A stretch of DNA of 8,255 nt, from positions 1 through 8,255 of the forward strand of contig JAWVEV010000202.1 of NCBI GenBank assembly GCA_033856535.1, read 5' to 3'. A program made the position numbers and the translations under genes. The notes under the pieces were generated by a model. It had not been told where the DNA came from. It saw nothing but the letters and a program-made list of their open reading frames with translations, and searched no databases. This DNA is from JAWVEV01 sp033856535 (GTDB lineage: Bacteria; Actinomycetota; Thermoleophilia; Miltoncostaeales; Miltoncostaeaceae). Below are positions 1-6,420 of the stretch, piece by piece; positions within the stretch are counted from its first letter, which is position 1; every line of letters begins with the position of its first letter.

Positions 1-1
1 C

Positions 2-418
2 GAGGCCGCCTCCCGCTCCCTGGCCCTGCTCGAGGAGTTCTCGCTGACCGACGCCGCCGACCGGGTCACCTCGGGCTACTCCGGGGGCATGCGGCGCCGG
101 CTCGACCTGGCGGCCACGCTGGTGGCCCGTCCCGAGGTGCTCGGCTTCGACGTCGCCCGCGAGACGGCGCAGGTGCGCGCGCGGATCGGGCTCGCCGGAC
201 AGTACGCCGCGGTCGACGGAAACCTGACCGGCCGCGAGAACCTGCGCCTGATCGGGCGCCTCACCCACCTGCCGCGCGCGGAGGTGCGCCGGCGGGCGGC
301 CGAGCTGCTCGAGTCCTTCGGCCTGACCGACGCCGCGGACCGGCCGGCCAAGACCTACTCCGGCGGCATGCGGCGGCGGCTCGACCTGGCCGCCGCGTTG
401 GTGCACCGGCCTCCGGTC
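2..418 (+). repeat. In-frame repeated ABC helical/signature segment (copies at 2-139 and 281-418)
   Basis: Translated copies of 46 residues lie 279 bp (93 codons) apart. Aligned by hand without gaps, 31 of 46 residues match, including an identical LTDAADR block and an identical 13-residue YSGGM...DLAA block. The unit from the junction near 140 to 418 corresponds to the stretch from after Walker A to just before Walker B of one ABC domain. Synonymous and replacement differences show the copies are not a fresh duplication. They could be paralogous genes fused by deletion, or an old internal duplication. Confidence 0.8.
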
Positions 419-946
419 GTGTTCCTGGACGAGCCGACCACCGGCCTGGACCCGGCGAGCCGCAGCGACCTCTGGCGGGTCGTGGAGGGGCTGGTGGCCG
501 AGGGGACCACGGTCCTGCTCACCACCCAGTACCTCGAGGAGGCCGACCGGCTCGCCGACCGGATCGTGGTCATCGACCACGGCCAGGCGATCGCCGAGGG
601 CACCGCCGCCGAGCTGAAGGGCCGGCTCGGCGCCACGATCATGGAGTTCGGGATGGAGGACGCCTCGTCGGCGTGGGCGGCCGAGGTCGTCCTGCGCGGC
701 ATGGACCTGGACGACGTGGTCGTGGAGGACCGCCGGGTGAGCGCGACCGTCGGCGACGGCGCCGGCGCGATGCTGGTGGCCCTGCGCGCGCTCGACGGCG
801 CGGGGCTCTCCCCCGTCACCGCCGGCATCCGCGAGCCGACGCTGGACGACGTCTTCCTCTCGCTCACGGGCCGGCGGGCCGAGGCGGAAGGGATCGAGGA
901 GGCACCGGCCGCCGCCGGCGCCGAGCGTGAGAGGAGCGCCGCATGA
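2..946 (+). CDS. DrrA-type ABC exporter ATP-binding subunit, 5'-truncated by the window, with internal partial duplication or chimeric junction
   Basis: The frame is open from base 2 to the TGA at 944-946 with no start, so the N-terminus, including any Walker A, lies upstream. The second part reads as a normal daunorubicin-resistance-type ATPase: Q-loop (AGQYAAVD, around 197-220), signature YSGGM (356-370), Walker B and D-loop (VVFLDEPTTGLDP, 416-454), the family's TTQYLEEAD switch where other ABC proteins have His, then a C-terminal domain ending EPTLDDVFLSLTG. Its partner is the permease that overlaps it by 4 nt, and the pair should export a hydrophobic compound or lipid using ATP. The oddity is a first helical segment with its own YSGGM (77-91). 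It stops at RPEV (139) and runs straight into LGFDV, which normally follows Walker A by a short distance. The ATG at 89 lies inside that first signature motif and is not a credible start. Family assignment is firm; integrity is uncertain. Confidence 0.88.
   Translation, partial: EAASRSLALLEEFSLTDAADRVTSGYSGGMRRRLDLAATLVARPEVLGFDVARETAQVRARIGLAGQYAAVDGNLTGRENLRLIGRLTHLPRAEVRRRAAELLESFGLTDAADRPAKTYSGGMRRRLDLAAALVHRPPVVFLDEPTTGLDPASRSDLWRVVEGLVAEGTTVLLTTQYLEEADRLADRIVVIDHGQAIAEGTAAELKGRLGATIMEFGMEDASSAWAAEVVLRGMDLDDVVVEDRRVSATVGDGAGAMLVALRALDGAGLSPVTAGIREPTLDDVFLSLTGRRAEAEGIEEAPAAAGAERERSAA
931..936 (+). promoter_or_regulatory. Shine-Dalgarno site of the ABC permease
   Basis: GAGGAG lies 6 nt before the ATG at 943, inside the last codons of the ATPase gene. 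It fixes the permease start at the ATGA overlap, rather than at the competing out-of-phase frame that begins at 927. Confidence 0.75.
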
Positions 947-1752
947 CCGTCCGCGTCCCCACCATCACCCTGCCGCGCGGCGCGGCCCAGACCGCCGGCT
1001 ACGCGGTGTCCGACGCGCTGGCGCTGGCCTGGCGCAACCTGCTCACGATCCGGCGGGTGCCGCAGCTGCTGATCTTCGCGACGATCCAGCCGCTGCTCTT
1101 CGTGCTGATGTTCCGGTACGTGTTCGGCGGCGCCATCCACGTGCCGGGCGTCGACTACGTCAACTACCTGATGCCCGGGATCTTCGCCCAGACCGTGGCC
1201 TTCGGCGCGATCAGCACCGGGATCGGGCTGGCCGTGGACAAGGACACGGGGCTGATCGAGCGCCTGCACTCGCTGCCGATGGCCCGCTCCGCCGTCCTCG
1301 CCGGCCGGACCCTGGCCGACCTGACCCGGAACGTCTTCGTGGTCACCCTGATGGTCGCGGTCGGCTTCGCGGTCGGATTCCGGATCGAGACGAGCGCCGC
1401 CCGGCTCGTGCTCGGCGTGCTCCTCCTGCTGCTCTTCGGCTTCGCGCTCTCGTGGGTCTTCGCCCTGATCGGCCTCTCCGTGGCGAACGCCGAGAGCGCC
1501 CAGGCCGCCTCGTTCCCGTTCATGATGCCGATGGTCTTCGCGTCGAGCGCGTTCGTCAGCACGGCCACGATGCCCGGCTGGCTCCAGGCGTTCGCCGAGC
1601 ACCAGCCCCTGACCGCCGCCGTCGACGCGATGCGGACCCTGGTCCTGGGCGGCTCCGCCACGGGCCCGGTGCTGGAGTCCCTGGCGTGGAGCCTGGGCAT
1701 CCTGCTGGTCTTCGTCCCCCTGGCGGTCACCCGCTACCGGCGCGGGGCCTAG
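943..1752 (+). CDS. ABC-2 type transporter permease, DrrB-like
   Basis: This is the 269-residue membrane subunit of the exporter whose ATPase lies immediately upstream. The ATG overlaps the ATPase stop (ATGA), so the two are translationally coupled. Hydrophobicity gives six membrane segments, at about residues 41-62, 74-98, 128-147, 153-182, 189-207 and 244-263. The cytoplasmic loop between segments 2 and 3 carries the motif GLIERLHSLPM (about 103-113), typical of ABC-2 permeases and the likely contact with the ATPase. The length and the C-terminus ending in a basic RYRR are usual for the family. The substrate cannot be read from the sequence. Relatives export antibiotics or lipids, so self-resistance is one possibility among several. 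The gene ends 9 bp before the convergent ispG stop. Confidence 0.9.
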   Translation: MTVRVPTITLPRGAAQTAGYAVSDALALAWRNLLTIRRVPQLLIFATIQPLLFVLMFRYVFGGAIHVPGVDYVNYLMPGIFAQTVAFGAISTGIGLAVDKDTGLIERLHSLPMARSAVLAGRTLADLTRNVFVVTLMVAVGFAVGFRIETSAARLVLGVLLLLLFGFALSWVFALIGLSVANAESAQAASFPFMMPMVFASSAFVSTATMPGWLQAFAEHQPLTAAVDAMRTLVLGGSATGPVLESLAWSLGILLVFVPLAVTRYRRGA

Positions 1753-1761
1753 CTCCACCCG

Positions 1762-3012
1762 TCAGCGAGCGTCGGCGGTGGCCGGCTCCCCCGTGCGCGG
1801 GTAGCGCGCCTCCACGTAGGCCTCGACCATGGCGATGAAGTCGTCCGCCAGGGTCTCGCCCTCCAGCGTGCGCACCTTCTCGCCGTCCACGTAGACCGGG
1901 GCGCGCGGCTGCTCGCCGGTGCCGGGCAGGCTGATCCCGATGTCGGCGGCGCGGCTCTCCCCCGGGCCGTTCACGATGCAGCCCATCACGGCGACGGTCA
2001 GCTCCGCGACGCCGGGGCGCTCCTCGCGCCACACCGCCATCCGGGCGTCGAGGTGGCGCTCGATGGTCTGGGCGAGCTCCTGGAACACCGTGCTGGTGGT
2101 GCGGCCGCAGCCCGGGCAGGCGGTGACCTGCGGCCGGAAGGCGCGCAGGCCGAGGCTCTGGAGCAGCTCGGCGCAGACGCGCACCTCGAGGGCTCGGTCG
2201 CCGCCCGGCTCCGGCGTGAGGCTGGCGCGGATCGTGTCGCCGATTCCGTCCTGCAGCAGCACCGCGAGGGCCGCCGTGGTCGAGACGATCCCCTTCGCCC
2301 CCATGCCGGCCTCGGTGAGCCCGAGGTGCAGCGGGTACTCGCAGCGCGCGGCCAGGTCGCGGTAGACCGCGATCATCTCCTGGAGCCGGCTCGTCTTGCA
2401 CGAGAGCACGATCCGGTCGGCGCGCAGGCCGATCGCCTCGGCCGCCTCGGCGGATCCCAGCGCACTCTGCACCATCGCCTCGCGCAGGACCTCCTCGGCC
2501 GAGCGCGGCTCGGCGCTCTCGGCGTTCTCGTCCATCAGCCGATCCATCAGCTCGGGGTCGAGCGAGCCGGCGTTCACGCCGATGCGCACCGGCTTGTCGT
2601 ACTCCATCGCGACCTCGACCATGGTCGCGAAGTTGCGGTCGTGGCGGGCGCCGCGGCCGACGTTGCCCGGGTTGATCCGGTACTTGTCGAGCGCCTCGGC
2701 GCAGTCCGGGAATTCGCGCAGCAGCGTGTGGCCGTTGTAGTGGAAGTCGCCCACCAACGGCACCTCGACGCCGTGCTCGTCGCGCAGGCGCTCCCTGATC
2801 TCGGCCACCCGGGCGGCCGCGGCCCGGTTGTTGACCGTGATCCGGACGATCTCCGAGCCGGCCTCGACGAGCTGGGCGACCTGGGTGGCGGTGCCCGGCG
2901 CGTCGGCCGTGTCGGTGTTCGTCATCGACTGGACGACCACCGGCGCGCCGCCGCCCACCTGGACGGCGCCGACGAGGCAGGCATGGCTCGCGCGGCGGGG
3001 GGAGGCGCTCAC
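1762..3012 (-). CDS. ispG: 4-hydroxy-3-methylbut-2-en-1-yl diphosphate synthase (IspG/GcpE)
   Basis: IspG catalyses the penultimate MEP-pathway step, reductive opening of 2-C-methylerythritol 2,4-cyclodiphosphate to HMBPP, with a 4Fe-4S cluster. The N-terminal barrel has VVVQSMTNTDT, VGDFHYNGH, KYRINPGN and RIGVNAGSLD. The C-terminal iron-sulfur domain has CPGCGRT and MGCIVNGPGE. Counting from the start chosen here, the cluster cysteines are C299, C302 and C345, and the conserved Glu is E352. All are present, and the length (416 aa) is that of the short bacterial form. I chose the GTG at 3012, one base after the rseP stop (TGA-G-GTG) with a weak GGGG upstream. An in-frame GTG at 3042 would add ten residues and overlap rseP by 29 nt with no ribosome binding site. 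This is the last gene of the dxr-rseP-ispG operon. Confidence 0.96.
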   Translation of the reverse strand: MSASPRRASHACLVGAVQVGGGAPVVVQSMTNTDTADAPGTATQVAQLVEAGSEIVRITVNNRAAAARVAEIRERLRDEHGVEVPLVGDFHYNGHTLLREFPDCAEALDKYRINPGNVGRGARHDRNFATMVEVAMEYDKPVRIGVNAGSLDPELMDRLMDENAESAEPRSAEEVLREAMVQSALGSAEAAEAIGLRADRIVLSCKTSRLQEMIAVYRDLAARCEYPLHLGLTEAGMGAKGIVSTTAALAVLLQDGIGDTIRASLTPEPGGDRALEVRVCAELLQSLGLRAFRPQVTACPGCGRTTSTVFQELAQTIERHLDARMAVWREERPGVAELTVAVMGCIVNGPGESRAADIGISLPGTGEQPRAPVYVDGEKVRTLEGETLADDFIAMVEAYVEARYPRTGEPATADAR

Positions 3013-3013
3013 C

Positions 3014-4075
3014 TCATCGCCCCACGAGCCCGACGCCGCCACGGATCAGGTCGATGTCGTTCTGGATCGCGATGAAGAAGATGATCAGAAGGACGGCCAT
3101 CCCGACCATCGCGAAGCGGTTGTAGACCGCCAGGCTGATGTGCCGGCGCTTCACCTTCTCGATGACCGCGAACAGGATGTGGCCGCCGTCCAGCGGCAGC
3201 AGCGGGAGCAGGTTGAAGATGCCGAGCGCGAGGCTGATCAGGCCGATCAGCTGCATCACCTGCACGCCGTCGTCGGCCACCTCGTCGAAGACGGCGCCGA
3301 TGCCGACCACGGTGTTGATCTGCTCGCGGGCCTCCTCGCTCACCGCGAGCTGGCCCACCGCCTCGACGTTCAGCCGCAGCACCTGCCAGGTGAACTCGCC
3401 GCCCTTGCCGAGGCCGGCGAGCAGGCCGAACTGCTCGGTCTCGCGGGTGAAGGCGAAACCGAGCCGGCCCACGGTCTTGCCGTCGATCTCCTGGCTGGTC
3501 AGCTTGACGTCGCGCTCGAACGTCCGGCCCGCGCGGTCGTAGCGGAGGGTGACGACCTGGTTCGGGTGCGCGCGCAGCGCGTCCTGGACGCGGAGCGGGT
3601 CGCCGTTCGCGACCACGTCGTCGACGGCGAGGATGCGGTCGCCGGGCAGCAGGCCGATCGTCGCGGCCGGCGTCTCGGTCTGGACCAGGCCGACGGAGGT
3701 GGTCACGGGCCCGCTCGGGACGCCGTACCAGTAGATCCCCGAGAAGACGAGGAAGGCCAGGGCGATGTTGACCAGCGGGCCGGCGGCGATCGTCGCGATC
3801 TTCTTCCAGAGCGACGCCGCGTAATACGCGCGGGGCTCGACCTCGGGCGGGATCTGCTCCTCCCGGGTCATGCCGGTGATCTTCACGTAGCCGCCGAGCG
3901 GCACCCAGCCGACCGCGTACTCGGTCTCGCCGCGGGTGAACGACCAGATCGGGCGGCCGAAGAAGACCGAGAACCGCTCGACCCGCATCCCGCAGAGCTT
4001 CGCGACCACCATGTGACCGGCCTCGTGCACGAGCACGAGCGCGATCAGGACCAGCACGAAGTAGACGATGTTCAC
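3014..4075 (-). CDS. rseP: Site-2 intramembrane zinc metalloprotease (RseP/Rip1, M50B)
   Basis: This 353-residue membrane protease cleaves transmembrane substrates such as anti-sigma factors within the bilayer. Visible features are the zinc motif HEAGH in the first membrane segment (H17, E18, H21), GGYVK at 61-65, the second segment around GPLVNIALAF (99-108), one PDZ domain at about 128-192 with LLPGD, a third segment with NLLPLLPLDGGH (288-299) carrying the third zinc ligand D296, and a last segment at about 334-350. It has one PDZ domain, as in actinobacterial and Bacillus forms, whereas E. coli RseP has two. The GTG start overlaps the dxr stop by 4 nt (GTGA). A purine stretch (GAAGGAG) lies about 16 nt upstream, rather far, so initiation is probably coupled to dxr. 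It sits between two MEP genes, the order seen in many bacteria. Its substrate is not evident here. Confidence 0.95.
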   Translation of the reverse strand: MNIVYFVLVLIALVLVHEAGHMVVAKLCGMRVERFSVFFGRPIWSFTRGETEYAVGWVPLGGYVKITGMTREEQIPPEVEPRAYYAASLWKKIATIAAGPLVNIALAFLVFSGIYWYGVPSGPVTTSVGLVQTETPAATIGLLPGDRILAVDDVVANGDPLRVQDALRAHPNQVVTLRYDRAGRTFERDVKLTSQEIDGKTVGRLGFAFTRETEQFGLLAGLGKGGEFTWQVLRLNVEAVGQLAVSEEAREQINTVVGIGAVFDEVADDGVQVMQLIGLISLALGIFNLLPLLPLDGGHILFAVIEKVKRRHISLAVYNRFAMVGMAVLLIIFFIAIQNDIDLIRGGVGLVGR

Positions 4076-5190
4076 GCCGAGCAGGTGAGCGCTCCTTCGA
4101 TGGTGTCGCGCGCAGCGGCGCGAGCGCGGGCGTCGGCGTCCATGACCGCCTCGAGCGTGTCGGCCGGCGCCGGCGGGATCGCCTCGAGCGCGGCCTCGAC
4201 CACGCCGGCGATGTCCAGGAAGCCGATCCGCTCCTCGAGGAAGCCGGCCACGGCCACCTCGTTGGCGGCGTTCAGCACGGCCGGCGCGGTGCCGCCGGCG
4301 GCGCCGGCCTCACGGGCGAGCGCCAGGCAGCGGAAGGTCTCCTCGTCGGGGGCCTCGAACTCCAGGCGCGCGCCGATCAGGTTCATCGGCGGCGCGGGCG
4401 GGGGCGGCTCGGGCCAGCGCAGCGCGTGGCCGATCGGCACCCGCATGTCCGGCGGACCGCAGTGGGCGATCACGCTGCCGTCGTCCAGGCGCACCAGCGC
4501 GTGCACCAGGGACTGCGGATGCACGACGACCTCGATGCGCTCGTAGCCGAGCCCGAACAGGTGGTGCGCCTCGATCAGCTCCAGTCCCTTGTTCATCAGG
4601 GTGGCCGAGTCGATCGTGATCTTCGCGCCCATCGCCCAGGTCGGATGGCGCAGGGCCGCGGACGGCGTGACCTCGGCCAGGTCCGCGGCGGCGCGGCCGC
4701 GGAAGGGGCCGCCGGAGGCGGTGATGACCGCCGCCTGCACGCGGTCGGCGGGGACGCCGTTGAGGAGCTGGAAGAGCGCCGAGTGCTCGGAGTCGACCGG
4801 CACGAGCCCGGCGCCGGTGCGCGCGCGGGCCGCGGCGACCAGATCCCCGCCGGCCACCAGGCTCTCCTTGTTGGCGAGCGCGACCGGCACGCCCCGCTCC
4901 AGCGACGCCAGGGTCGGGCGCAGCCCGGCGGCGCCCACCAGGGCGTTCAGCACCAGGTCGGGCTCGCAGGCCTCGATCAGCGCGGCGAGGTCCGGGTCGT
5001 GGGCCACGCTCCCCCCGCCGGCGGCGCAGGCCGTGTGGGCCACGCCGTGCTCGGCGGCCTGGCGCTCCATCAGGTCGCGGCGGGATCCGCAGGCCAGGCC
5101 GCAGACCACCATGTCGTCGGCGGCCCCGACGACCTCGAGGGCCTGGACGCCGATGGAGCCGGTCGAGCCGAGCACGAGCACACGCTTCAC
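4072..5190 (-). CDS. dxr: 1-deoxy-D-xylulose 5-phosphate reductoisomerase
   Basis: Dxr converts DXP to 2-C-methyl-D-erythritol 4-phosphate using NADPH and a divalent metal, the first committed MEP step. The Rossmann motif LGSTGSIG (7-14) starts the protein, followed by ALVGAAGL, ANKES (106-110), VDSEHSA with metal ligands D133 and E135, ASGGPFRG, and KITIDSATLMNKGLE with metal ligand E204. The C-terminal helical domain contains VLNAANEVAV. The protein has 372 residues, slightly shorter than the E. coli enzyme. A proline-rich stretch (PEPPPPAPP, about 260-268) sits in the linker before the C-terminal domain, where the family is variable. The GTG start has no Shine-Dalgarno sequence but is preceded by TACACT at 6 nt, suggesting a leaderless transcript. 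This is the first gene of dxr-rseP-ispG. A later in-frame GTG at codon 4 would cut into the nucleotide-binding strand and is less likely. Confidence 0.96.
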   Translation of the reverse strand: MKRVLVLGSTGSIGVQALEVVGAADDMVVCGLACGSRRDLMERQAAEHGVAHTACAAGGGSVAHDPDLAALIEACEPDLVLNALVGAAGLRPTLASLERGVPVALANKESLVAGGDLVAAARARTGAGLVPVDSEHSALFQLLNGVPADRVQAAVITASGGPFRGRAAADLAEVTPSAALRHPTWAMGAKITIDSATLMNKGLELIEAHHLFGLGYERIEVVVHPQSLVHALVRLDDGSVIAHCGPPDMRVPIGHALRWPEPPPPAPPMNLIGARLEFEAPDEETFRCLALAREAGAAGGTAPAVLNAANEVAVAGFLEERIGFLDIAGVVEAALEAIPPAPADTLEAVMDADARARAAARDTIEGALTCSA

Positions 5191-5196
5191 CGGTCG

Positions 5197-5202
5197 AGTG
5201 TA
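5197..5202 (-). promoter_or_regulatory. Putative -10 hexamer of a leaderless promoter for dxr
   Basis: On the minus strand TACACT is followed by six bases and then the dxr GTG at 5190, so transcription would start at or next to the start codon. No Shine-Dalgarno sequence is present. At the -35 distance I read only GC-rich sequence with no TTGACA-like hexamer. An 8-bp inverted repeat covers the -35 zone. Confidence 0.5.
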
Positions 5203-5210
5203 GCGAGGCT

Positions 5211-5233
5211 CCGGGGAGACGCCGCCTCCCCGG
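5211..5233. other. Perfect 8-bp inverted repeat upstream of dxr (operator or terminator)
   Basis: CCGGGGAG (5211-5218), a 7-nt loop, and CTCCCCGG (5226-5233) form a perfect GC-rich dyad. It lies about 34 bp past the stop of the M42 peptidase gene, so it could end that transcript, but no run of U follows. It also ends 8 bp upstream of the dxr TACACT hexamer, over the -35 position, where a regulator or an attenuating hairpin could act. The sequence does not decide between these. Confidence 0.45.
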
Positions 5234-5266
5234 CCGGCGGTCCGTGCGAGGGGTCCTGCCGGCGGC

Positions 5267-6295
5267 TCAGGCTCCGACGAGCGCCTGCGCCGTCTCGCAG
5301 AAGGCGGCCACGAGGGCCACGCAGGCGTCGAGGTCGTCCGGGTGGCAGGCCTCCACCACCTGATGGACGTAGCGCGTCGGGATCGAGACGCAGCCGGCGG
5401 GCGCCCCGTCGCCCGAGAGCTGAAGCTCGCGGGTGTCGGTGCCGCCGCGGGTCATGATCTCGAGCTGGTGCGGTATGCCGCGGTCGGCGGCGAGCCCGAC
5501 CAGGTGGTCGACGATGCTCTGCGGGACGATCGCGCTGGAGTCGTAGACCTTGACCGCCGCCCCGCCGCCGAGGGCGGTGATGCGCTCGTGCCCCTTCGCG
5601 CCGGGTCCGTCGTTGGCCAGCGTGATGTCGATGGCCAGCCCGATCTGGGGCCGGATGCGGGCGGCCGCGACCCGCGCGCCGCGCAGGCCGACCTCCTCCT
5701 GGACCGTCGCCACGGCGTAGACCTCGCACTCGTGCTCGGCCAGGGCGCGGAAGGCCTCGATCATCACGTAGAGGCCGGCGCGGTTGTCGAGGCTCTTGCA
5801 GGTGACCAGGTCGCCGAGGCGCGCCATCCGGCGCTCCCGCGTGACCGTGTCGCCCGGCCGGACCAGCTCGCGGACGCGCTCGCCGGCCAGCCCCAGGTCC
5901 ACGTAGTAGTCCTCGAGCTTCGGCGGCTTGCGCTTCTCCTCGTCGCTCATGATGTGGACCGGCTTGCTGCCGAGCACGCCGAGCAGGTCCTCGCGGCCGT
6001 GGACGATCACGCGCTGCGCGGTGAGCGTCTTGGGGTCGAAGCCGCCGAGCGGGAGGAGCCGGAGGAACCCGGCCTCCTCGACGTGGCTCACCATGAACCC
6101 GATCTCGTCCATGTGGGCCGAGAGCATCAGGCGGGGGCCGCCGCTCCCGCGCCGGGCGACGACGCTGCCGAGCGGGTCGACGGTCAGCTCGTCGGCGAGG
6201 GGCCGGAGCTCGCGCACGACGACCTCGCGGATGCGCTCCTCGCGACCGGGCGCGCCGGGGGTCTCGCAGAGCTCGGTGAGCAGGTCCAGGTTCAT
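5267..6295 (-). CDS. M42-family metallo-aminopeptidase (glutamyl aminopeptidase/endoglucanase-M type)
   Basis: This 342-residue cytosolic binuclear zinc or cobalt peptidase belongs to the family that forms tetrahedral dodecamers and trims peptides from the N-terminus. All family motifs are present: AHMDEIGFMV (H61, D63), SLDNRAG (bridging D170), VQEEVGLRGA (catalytic E200, metal E201), AIDITLANDGPG (metal D223), MTRGGTDTRE and RYVHQVVE (metal H311). The segment between the two halves of the catalytic domain (about 72-160) is the PDZ-like dimerisation domain. Nothing predicts its substrate preference. The gene is co-oriented with dxr, 76 bp upstream of it, and diverges from the L,D-transpeptidase gene. 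There is no Shine-Dalgarno sequence; TAGGCT lies 7 nt before the ATG. It is not a usual member of the dxr cluster, so it looks like an insertion into that locus. Confidence 0.93.
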   Translation of the reverse strand: MNLDLLTELCETPGAPGREERIREVVVRELRPLADELTVDPLGSVVARRGSGGPRLMLSAHMDEIGFMVSHVEEAGFLRLLPLGGFDPKTLTAQRVIVHGREDLLGVLGSKPVHIMSDEEKRKPPKLEDYYVDLGLAGERVRELVRPGDTVTRERRMARLGDLVTCKSLDNRAGLYVMIEAFRALAEHECEVYAVATVQEEVGLRGARVAAARIRPQIGLAIDITLANDGPGAKGHERITALGGGAAVKVYDSSAIVPQSIVDHLVGLAADRGIPHQLEIMTRGGTDTRELQLSGDGAPAGCVSIPTRYVHQVVEACHPDDLDACVALVAAFCETAQALVGA

Positions 6296-6302
6296 GGGGC
6301 GC

Positions 6303-6308
6303 AGCCTA
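6303..6308 (-). promoter_or_regulatory. Putative -10 hexamer of a leaderless promoter for the M42 peptidase gene
   Basis: On the minus strand TAGGCT is followed by seven bases and then the ATG at 6295. No Shine-Dalgarno sequence is visible. The hexamer has the same form and spacing as those before dxr and the VOC gene. No recognisable -35 hexamer was found. Confidence 0.45.
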
Positions 6309-6322
6309 CGCGAGCCCTCGCG
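6309..6322. other. Inverted repeat abutting the M42 gene -10 hexamer
   Basis: CGCGAG-CC-CTCGCG is a perfect 6-bp dyad with a 2-nt centre, directly upstream of the TAGGCT hexamer in the 125-bp divergent spacer. It could be an operator. Short GC palindromes are common at this base composition, so support is weak. Confidence 0.25.
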
Positions 6323-6409
6323 CGCACCGCCTCGGCGAACTCGTCGGCCGCAGCGCTCAGGCGCGGCTCGGCCGTGCCGATCCGGACGGCGTCCGAACCG
6401 TCACGGCCT

Positions 6410-6416
6410 GGGAGGA
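6410..6416 (+). promoter_or_regulatory. Shine-Dalgarno site of the L,D-transpeptidase gene
   Basis: GGGAGGA ends 4 nt before the ATG at 6421 and selects that start, which also gives a complete signal peptide. It contrasts with the divergent M42 gene, which has none. I found no clear -10 hexamer for this gene in 6296-6409. Confidence 0.75.
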
Positions 6417-6420
6417 ACCG

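Noticed and set aside
89..946. Taking the ATG at 89 as the start of a complete ABC ATPase
   Set aside because: That ATG is the Met of the first YSGGM motif, and the frame continues to the window edge with clear family sequence. A protein starting there would have no Walker A.
355..1758. Long antisense frame opposite the ABC exporter genes
   Set aside because: It is rich in Gln, His, Gly and Arg with no family resemblance, and it mirrors well-supported genes on the other strand. It is open only because GC-rich DNA lacks stops.
2053..3075. Plus-strand frames opposite ispG, rseP and dxr, including 2828-4546
   Set aside because: They show low-complexity His/Arg/Asp/Ala composition and no motifs, and they lie antisense to three conserved enzymes whose catalytic residues are all present.
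4384..4420. Proline-rich stretch in Dxr as a foreign insertion
   Set aside because: It falls in the variable linker before the C-terminal domain, and the total length is normal, so it looks like ordinary GC-driven variation.
5233..5267. Direct repeat GCCGGCGG (near 5233 and 5259) as a regulatory element
   Set aside because: Eight-base GC repeats are expected by chance at this composition, and they have no consistent spacing to a promoter.
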